The notes beneath the pieces are model-generated. The model did no database searches. It worked only from the letters and a program-made list of their open reading frames with translations, and was not told the origin of the DNA. Of a stretch of 10,946 nt of DNA, positions 6,155 through 10,946 are shown piece by piece. The position numbers were made by a program, and so were the translations under genes. Numbering within the stretch: the first letter of the stretch is position 1; the number at the start of each line of letters is the position of its first letter. This DNA comes from an uncultured Bacteroidales bacterium (lineage in GTDB: Bacteria > Bacteroidota > Bacteroidia > Bacteroidales > UBA932): assembly GCA_937900465.1 (NCBI GenBank), contig CALCEJ010000157.1:1-10946 (forward strand), written 5' to 3'.

Positions 6155-7807
6155 CTACCTGCTTCCTCCGCCGAAGCCGCCGCCGGAGAAGCCTCCACCG
6201 CCTCCGAAGGACGAATGGCCTCCGGTTCCGGATACGCTTCCGGCACGGTTGACCGCGTTCATAAACGCCTTGGTACTCATACTGTTAGCCCAGTTGATGG
6301 TATAGATGAACGTGTGAGAATCCATACCGGTTTCCTTCGCAAGCTCGTCAAAGGCGCCGGGGTATAGTTTTTCGAACTGCTTCGCGACTTTATCCGCGAT
6401 GCCGAACAGCTGGGCGTAAACGAGATAATCCTTCCACAGGCTCACTTCGCCGGAACCCCTTTCGCCGGAGAGGGTGAAGTCCTTTAGGAAATTCTTGAAT
6501 TCGATAAGATGGGTTGCCTCCTTCGCTCCGGTTTCAGTAGTCTTGTCCGGGCGGAGGAAATATCCCTTGTCCCGGTACCAGGCCTTCCCCGCCTTCATCG
6601 CCCTGTCTGGCCAGGCGGTAACCTTCTTGTAGTTCTTCGTGGACCATTTCTCGAACTCGTTCTTTTCGAGGAGGAGGTTGTCTCCGGAGGCGAGACGGGC
6701 CATATCGTAGAGGTCCTGCTCCTCCGAGGCGGCGGATATCGTCTCTTCGAGGAACTTCAGGTTCATACGTTTGTCGGATTTCGGATCCTTCTCCGGCTTG
6801 ACCTTGCCTTCCATTATCCAACGGAGGAAGAATGCGCCGATAAGGTTGTTCGCCGAAGTTCCAAATCCCAGCTTAGCCCCCTTCAAGAGGGTGTAATAAG
6901 CGGCAAAGAGATTCTTTTCAAGGGGGATATCCCGGTACCAGCCGGTGATTTTCGACCTGCCGTAGATGGACTTGTTGTACTTGTAGCCGAGCGCCGCCGC
7001 GACGACTGCCCATATCATAAAGAGGATTCCGCCACCGAAAAGAAGAAGCATAATGACGGCGAAAGCTGTGGGCATCCCGTCGTCCTCGCCGTATTCACTG
7101 CCTTCGAGGGCTTTGTCGAGGAGGTTCTGGAACGGCCCGCCCTTTTCAACCGCAGGACAGAACATCCCTTTCTCGAACTTTACTAGCGCGATAAGTTTGC
7201 TCGAGCGGGAGAATTCCTCCGAGGATTCGGCGATGACCTTCCCGTCCCGGACATTGATTTCGCCGTAGAACCCGAAGGCCCATACGCGAGTATTGTCGTA
7301 TGTCCATTCCGGCATATCGAACGCCGGCACAATAGTGACTTTTGCGTGCTTCGGGCGGGCGACGAGGCCGGGATTGACGAACATAAAATTGAATCCGTCA
7401 GCGTCATCATAGGCCTGTACGAGGCCGGTGACACGATACCTTGTCGTCCATTTATGGGGCCCATATTCCCCCAGCCCCCAGCAGAGCTCTACGCCGTCCC
7501 TTTTCCGGACGATGCCGCACTTTCCGGCCTTCCACCGGCGCGACTCATCGACGTCCCAGCTGTCGCCGAGACTCCGGAAAGACTCGCCGCCCTCCGTGAC
7601 GGAGAGGTCTTCCACCGTCATAGGCCCGAGATTTTCAACAGGGATATACCATTCCGTTCCGTCAACGACAGTGACGTCCCAATTCTGCGTAATCCACGCA
7701 GAGCCGTCCTGCCCCAGTTCGACAAGGATGTCAATGTCGCGGATTTCCTGGGCCCATACGGCTACAGACAGGAAAACTGCGGCGATTATGGCTGCTATGC
7801 GCCTCAT
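6155..7807 (-). CDS. DUF2207 domain membrane protein with Gly-rich tail
   Basis: This 550-residue protein has the DUF2207 layout. A signal peptide (MRRIAAIIAAVFLSVAVWAQ) leads into an extracytoplasmic beta-rich domain (about 21-245) that begins RDIDILVELGQDGSAWITQN. One strong membrane segment (about 247-273) follows, then a cytoplasmic part with LEKNLFAAYYTLLKG and NLIGAFFLRWIMEGKVK, a winged-helix-like stretch. The end (526-550) is a Gly/Ser tail, FGGGGGFSGGGFGGG, common in this family. The molecular role is unknown. DUF2207 genes are often next to lemA, as here: the lemA TAG ends one base before this ATG (7805-7807), so translation is probably coupled, and no separate Shine-Dalgarno is visible. 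The U32 gene starts four bases after its TAG. The longer reading to 7849 would overlap lemA and lacks the signal peptide at its start. Confidence 0.85.
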   Translation of the reverse strand: MRRIAAIIAAVFLSVAVWAQEIRDIDILVELGQDGSAWITQNWDVTVVDGTEWYIPVENLGPMTVEDLSVTEGGESFRSLGDSWDVDESRRWKAGKCGIVRKRDGVELCWGLGEYGPHKWTTRYRVTGLVQAYDDADGFNFMFVNPGLVARPKHAKVTIVPAFDMPEWTYDNTRVWAFGFYGEINVRDGKVIAESSEEFSRSSKLIALVKFEKGMFCPAVEKGGPFQNLLDKALEGSEYGEDDGMPTAFAVIMLLLFGGGILFMIWAVVAAALGYKYNKSIYGRSKITGWYRDIPLEKNLFAAYYTLLKGAKLGFGTSANNLIGAFFLRWIMEGKVKPEKDPKSDKRMNLKFLEETISAASEEQDLYDMARLASGDNLLLEKNEFEKWSTKNYKKVTAWPDRAMKAGKAWYRDKGYFLRPDKTTETGAKEATHLIEFKNFLKDFTLSGERGSGEVSLWKDYLVYAQLFGIADKVAKQFEKLYPGAFDELAKETGMDSHTFIYTINWANSMSTKAFMNAVNRAGSVSGTGGHSSFGGGGGFSGGGFGGGSR

Positions 7808-7808
7808 A

Positions 7809-8354
7809 CTAGATGGCAGGATAATCTTTCTTCGTAACGTCGTCCGCAAGGTATTCCCTCTTCTGGAAGCCCAGCAGGCCTGCTACTGCGGAGACGGGGA
7901 AGGAACGGACCTCGCGGTTGAAAGTAGTTACCGTATCGTTGAAGGTCATACGGGAGATACGGACATTCTCCTCATACTCCTTGATGCTCTTCATTGTATC
8001 CTGATAGTTCTGGCTGGCCTTCAGGTCCGGATAAGCCTCAGCGACGGCGATGAGTTTCGCCCCAATCTCGCCGAGAACCTTTTCGTTAGCGTCGATGTCC
8101 CGAGGAGTCGGGCTCGGGGAGGAAGTGATCTTCCTCTCTTTCACGATCTTCTCGAGGGTTTCCGCCTCATAGGAGGAGTACTCCCGGGTCAGCTTGACAA
8201 GCGCCTGGAGCGCGTCGAAACGGCTGATTTGCTGGACGTTGATTTGTTTGAGAGCATTGTTGCAGAATTCATCGCTTTTGACAAGCTTGTTCTGGACAGA
8301 GACCACCCACAGAAGAATGAGGGCGACGATAACGATAACAATAATCCAAGTCAT
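7809..8354 (-). CDS. lemA: LemA family membrane-anchored protein
   Basis: The 181-residue protein has an N-terminal membrane anchor (MTWIIVIVIVALILLWVVSV) with no cleavage signal, followed by a helical extracytoplasmic domain. Family landmarks are QNKLVKSDEFCNNALKQINVQ (about 21-41), the conserved AEAYPDLKASQNYQDT (105-120), and SRMTFNDTVTTFNREVRSFP (134-153) followed by LLGFQKREY. This is the usual size of LemA. Its cellular role is not settled; it is thought to be an envelope protein working with the neighbouring DUF2207 or TPM-type membrane proteins. It is the first gene of a lemA - DUF2207 - U32 operon. ATG 8352-8354 was chosen because it opens the anchor and has AGGA six bases upstream (8361-8364). 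The in-frame ATG at 8390 adds 12 residues of AT-rich leader and is less likely. Confidence 0.9.
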   Translation of the reverse strand: MTWIIVIVIVALILLWVVSVQNKLVKSDEFCNNALKQINVQQISRFDALQALVKLTREYSSYEAETLEKIVKERKITSSPSPTPRDIDANEKVLGEIGAKLIAVAEAYPDLKASQNYQDTMKSIKEYEENVRISRMTFNDTVTTFNREVRSFPVSAVAGLLGFQKREYLADDVTKKDYPAI

Positions 8355-8459
8355 AGCTTTTCCTATTAATTGTTTCACAAATATCAGCATTTTGTCTGAA
8401 TTATTGCTTATTTTTGTGAGGAAATCCGAAAGAATAAGTTGGTATTTTTTCGGACATTA
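8355..8459. promoter_or_regulatory. Divergent spacer between lemA and ispD with a -7 element
   Basis: This AT-rich spacer should carry the promoters of both outward-reading genes. On the plus strand TATTTTTG (8409-8416) fits the Bacteroidota -7 consensus TAnnTTTG and lies about 43 bases before ispD. A TTTG at 8391-8394 is only 14 bases upstream of it, shorter than the usual 19-21, so the -33 assignment is weak. For lemA I see only a one-mismatch -7 candidate (GATATTTG, read on the minus strand). No operator or riboswitch was recognised. Confidence 0.4.
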
Positions 8460-9164
8460 ATGATGAAAAGAAAAGTATTCGTCATCGTGACCGCCGGCGG
8501 AAGCGGCGTCCGGATGGGCGCGGCGCTCCCCAAGCAGTTCCTCTCCCTGGACGGCCGCCTCATACTTGAGAGGACGGTCTACCGTTTCAGCGAGGCTCTT
8601 CCAGGGGCGGAAATAATAACCGTTCTGCCCAGGGACCAGGTCTCCTGGTGGAGGAATTACTGCAAGAGTCACGACGTCAACGTCCCCCAGACGATAGTGG
8701 AAGGCGGCTTTACCCGCTATCACTCCGTTAAGAATGCCCTGTCACACGTTCCGGACGGGGCCATCGTCGCCGTCCACGACGGAGTTCGTCCCTTTGTCAC
8801 TGCCCCTCTGATCAGGTCCATGGCTGCCATTGCGGAGGATTCTCCGGCCGTAATCCCTGTCCTTCCGGTCACTGATACGCTGAAGGTTCTCGAAAGGACA
8901 CCGGAGGGACTCCGCGAAACTGATGAAACCGCAGACCGTTCCCGCATCTTCTCCGTCCAGACTCCGCAGTTCTTCCACAGCGAAGCCCTCAAGGCTGCAT
9001 ATGACGCTGTCCCCTATGAGGCATCCCTGACAGATGACAGCTCCGTCGCGCGGAGAAATGGAGTACCCCTCACCTTCACTGAAGGCGAGAGGTACAACAT
9101 AAAGATTACAACACCTGAGGATATGGACCTCGGGGTTCTTATTCTTCGGAATTTTTCTTCTTAG
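8460..9164 (+). CDS. ispD: 2-C-methyl-D-erythritol 4-phosphate cytidylyltransferase
   Basis: IspD joins CTP and methylerythritol 4-phosphate to give CDP-methylerythritol, the third step of the MEP route to isoprenoid precursors, in the cytoplasm. The 234-residue product has every expected motif: the nucleotide-binding loop TAGGSGVRMGAALPKQF (11-27), the GG-TR segment at 82-86 followed by HSVKNAL, VAVHDGVRPFV (104-113), TDTL (138-141), FSVQTPQFF (164-172), TDDSS (191-195) and the C-terminal YNIKITTPEDM (212-222). Length is normal for the family. Two adjacent ATGs (8460 and 8463) are equally good starts; an in-frame TTG at 8439 would add seven unlikely residues. No strong Shine-Dalgarno is seen, which is common in this phylum. 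The 3' end overlaps the convergent AsnC gene by 26 bp. Confidence 0.95.
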   Translation: MMKRKVFVIVTAGGSGVRMGAALPKQFLSLDGRLILERTVYRFSEALPGAEIITVLPRDQVSWWRNYCKSHDVNVPQTIVEGGFTRYHSVKNALSHVPDGAIVAVHDGVRPFVTAPLIRSMAAIAEDSPAVIPVLPVTDTLKVLERTPEGLRETDETADRSRIFSVQTPQFFHSEALKAAYDAVPYEASLTDDSSVARRNGVPLTFTEGERYNIKITTPEDMDLGVLILRNFSS

Positions 9165-9651
9165 AGGCGTCTCCGGACCTCTTGAAATCCTTGACCCAAA
9201 CCTGGCGCTCGATGGGCTGATCCAGCGAAATCATCGTATCCGTAGACTGGATGTAAGGTATCTTCTGCATAGTATTCAGCAGAACATCCATAAGGTGATC
9301 GTTGTCAAGGCAGTACATCTTCGCGAGGATGGCGTATTTGCCGGTCACGAAGTGGCACTCGACTATCTCCGGGATGTTCTTGAGGTTGATTATGACCTCC
9401 GGATACTTGGTGGATTCTGACAGGGAAATGCTCACGAATGCGCAGACATTCAGACCCAACGCCTGGGGTTTTACGAGAAGGCGGGAGCCGGTAATGACGC
9501 CGGCCTGCTCAAGGCGTTTCACTCTCTGGTGGATTGCTGCGCCGGAGACTCCGCATTCGCGGGCAATCTCCAGGAACGGCATCCTGGCGTTCTTTACAAG
9601 GAGCGCAAGAATCATCTGGTCTGTCCTGTCGATGTTGTGGTAAGTTGCCAT
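9139..9651 (-). CDS. Lrp/AsnC family transcriptional regulator
   Basis: This 170-residue DNA-binding regulator has an N-terminal helix-turn-helix (about 7-60): IDRTDQMILALLVKNARMPF, then EIARECGVSGAAIHQRVKRLEQAGVI split as recognition and support helices. A C-terminal RAM/AsnC ligand domain (about 70-150) includes IPEIVECHFVTGKYAILAKM. Members sense amino acids or related small molecules and act as dimers or octamers. The specific effector and targets cannot be read from sequence. The tail after KDFKRSG is lysine- and serine-rich and variable. The gene starts three bases after the topA TAG, so the two are probably co-transcribed; a local ribosome binding site is weak. Its last 26 bp, including the stop, overlap the end of ispD on the other strand. 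Confidence 0.9.
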   Translation of the reverse strand: MATYHNIDRTDQMILALLVKNARMPFLEIARECGVSGAAIHQRVKRLEQAGVITGSRLLVKPQALGLNVCAFVSISLSESTKYPEVIINLKNIPEIVECHFVTGKYAILAKMYCLDNDHLMDVLLNTMQKIPYIQSTDTMISLDQPIERQVWVKDFKRSGDASKKKNSEE

Positions 9652-9654
9652 AGG

Positions 9655-10946
9655 CTATTTCTTTGAAGCTGCGATTATTTTTCTGCAATCCTCGAGGGTA
9701 AGGGATGTAACATCCTGACCCTTCGGAATCCTGTAATTATTCTTTCCGGACTTTATGTACGGACCGTATCTTCCCTTGAGGACCTTGATGTCGCCGAAAT
9801 CCAGAACCGCTTCAGGCGCGGGATTCGCCTCGATGAGGGTCTTGCACTCCTCGAGTGTGATCGTCAGGGGATCCATATTCTTGGGAATACCGATGTTGCG
9901 CACCCCGTAGCGGAGGTATGGGCCGAATCTTCCCTTGTTGGCAATGACGTCCACACCGTCAATCTCCCCTACCCTCCGGGGAAGGGCGAAGAGTTTGAGC
10001 GCTTCTTCGAGGGTGACATTTTCAATCAGCTGCCCGTTTCCGAGGGAGGCGTACTGGCGACCGTCACCCTCTCCCTTCTGGACATAGGCGCCGAACTTTC
10101 CGAAAGAGGCGATAATCTTGTCTCCGTCAGGGGCGATTCCTATCTCCCTTGTCGTGTGACCTACACGCGCTCCTCCGAGTACTGCCTGGATCTTTTCGTG
10201 GAAAGGCCCGTAGAAACTCGCAATCGAGCTGTTCCAGGGCTTTTCGCCCTCCGCGATCATATCGAAGTCCTTCTCCACGTTGGCCGTGAAGTCGTAATCT
10301 ACAATTTCCGGGAAGTTCCCTTCCAGGAAATCCGTAACTATCATTCCGATCTCCTGGGGGAGGAGTTTCCCTCTCTCAGCGCCAACCGTTTCCGTTTTGA
10401 CCGCCTCCGTGATTTTCCCGGAGCGCAGGGTGAAGTTTGTAACCTGTTCCTTCCGCCCCTCCTTGTCTCCGCGGACAAGATAGCCGCGACCGGTCGTAAG
10501 GACTGTGATAGTAGGGGCGTAAGTCGAGGGACGGCCAATCCCGAGCTCTTCCAGCTTCTTTACCAGCATGGGCTCAGAATAGCGCGGGGGAGCCTGGGTG
10601 AATTTGCACTGGGCGGTGATTCCCTTTTCGTCCATAGAGTCTCCGACGTGGAGTTCCGGAAGGATTACCTCACGGCCGTCGTCCGTGTCGTCGTCCCTTC
10701 CTTCCATATAGACTTTCATAAAGCCGTCGAAGACCATCTGCTGGGCGTTGACGACATAGAGGTATTCTGACTTGTCGCTACGGATACGGATAGTGGTCGC
10801 AAGAAGCCTGCTCTCTGACATCTGGGAGGCGACAGTGCGCTTCCAGATAAGCTCATAAAGCTTTTTCTCCTGGGCGGTGTCGCCGGCGGAGCTCTTCTTG
10901 CGTGACTTCTTGCCCGTTAAATTCCCGGATTCGTTCTTGCAAATGG
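9655..10946 (-). CDS. topA: DNA topoisomerase I (type IA), C-terminal part; 5' end off window
   Basis: TopA relaxes negative supercoils by nicking one strand through an active-site tyrosine. That tyrosine and the TOPRIM domain lie beyond the right edge; 429 codons are visible and the frame stays open to 10944. Recognisable parts are KLYELIWKRTVASQM (just above 10821), PPRYSEPMLVKKLEELGIGR followed by PSTYAPTITVLTTGRGYL (typical of bacterial TopA domain IV), and three topoisomerase C-terminal repeats around FGKFGAYVQKG, KGRFGPYLRYG and KGRYGPYIKSG. The repeats here lack the four-cysteine zinc ribbons of the E. coli enzyme, as is common in Bacteroidota. The AsnC regulator follows after three bases. 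Oddity: the 27 residues before KLYELIW do not show the EAIRP(T/S) motif expected near there. Confidence 0.93.
   Translation of the reverse strand, partial: ICKNESGNLTGKKSRKKSSAGDTAQEKKLYELIWKRTVASQMSESRLLATTIRIRSDKSEYLYVVNAQQMVFDGFMKVYMEGRDDDTDDGREVILPELHVGDSMDEKGITAQCKFTQAPPRYSEPMLVKKLEELGIGRPSTYAPTITVLTTGRGYLVRGDKEGRKEQVTNFTLRSGKITEAVKTETVGAERGKLLPQEIGMIVTDFLEGNFPEIVDYDFTANVEKDFDMIAEGEKPWNSSIASFYGPFHEKIQAVLGGARVGHTTREIGIAPDGDKIIASFGKFGAYVQKGEGDGRQYASLGNGQLIENVTLEEALKLFALPRRVGEIDGVDVIANKGRFGPYLRYGVRNIGIPKNMDPLTITLEECKTLIEANPAPEAVLDFGDIKVLKGRYGPYIKSGKNNYRIPKGQDVTSLTLEDCRKIIAASKK

Noticed and set aside
6151..6246. Upstream start of the U32 gene adding 32 residues
   Set aside because: These codons overlap the Gly-rich end of DUF2207 in another frame, do not resemble U32 proteins, and the ATG at 6150 begins the conserved family sequence.
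6509..7186. Plus-strand 225-codon reading frame opposite DUF2207
   Set aside because: It is antisense to a well supported gene, has no recognisable domain or start signal, and is explained by high GC.
7428..8369. Plus-strand 313-codon reading frame opposite lemA and DUF2207
   Set aside because: It spans two genes on the other strand and its sequence looks like a reverse-complement shadow.
8439..8459. TTG start for ispD
   Set aside because: It would add VFFRTL-type residues not found in the family; ATG 8460/8463 sits directly before the conserved nucleotide-binding region.

Overview
The window looks like chromosomal housekeeping DNA from a member of the Bacteroidota, probably an uncultured Bacteroidales/Rikenellaceae-like gut lineage. 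The reasons are the GC-rich genes, the short AT-rich spacers with TAnnTTTG -7 promoter elements typical of this phylum, weak Shine-Dalgarno signals, and the protein set: an M16 homologue, a DUF3109 protein, a LemA + DUF2207 pair, an RlhA-type U32 protein, an AsnC regulator with the characteristic Bacteroidota helix-turn-helix, and IspD. The taxonomic call is inference from gene content and promoters; no rRNA is present.

Layout from left to right. (1) 1-3174, minus strand: a secreted, zinc-site-less M16 peptidase homologue, then a DUF3109 gene start-coupled to it by a GTGA overlap. The DUF3109 gene breaks off after about 93 codons and runs through about 100 bp of palindromes into the C-terminal two thirds of elongation factor P. 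Neither broken gene has its other half in the window. (2) 3175-3250: a divergent promoter region. (3) 3251-4180, plus strand: a secreted TPR protein. (4) 4186-8354, minus strand: a tightly packed lemA - DUF2207 - U32 (RlhA-like) operon. The U32 gene carries an in-frame 165-bp palindromic insertion bounded by near-perfect 25-bp inverted repeats. (5) 8355-8459: a second divergent spacer. (6) 8460-9164, plus strand: ispD, overlapping tail to tail by 26 bp with (7) an AsnC/Lrp regulator that follows topA on the minus strand. The 5' part of topA lies beyond the right edge.

The genes are mostly core functions: DNA topology (TopA), isoprenoid precursor synthesis by the MEP pathway (IspD), RNA modification (U32), translation (EF-P), envelope proteins (LemA, DUF2207, TPR, M16) and amino-acid-responsive regulation (AsnC). 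The unusual content is the repeat DNA. One compact element (5519-5691) is built from consecutive hairpins and adds about 55 codons to the U32 protein without breaking it. A second palindrome cluster (342-440) sits exactly at the DUF3109/EF-P breakpoint. This resembles the protein-coding palindromic elements known from Rickettsia. I could not test whether these elements are a dispersed family, because that needs the rest of the genome.
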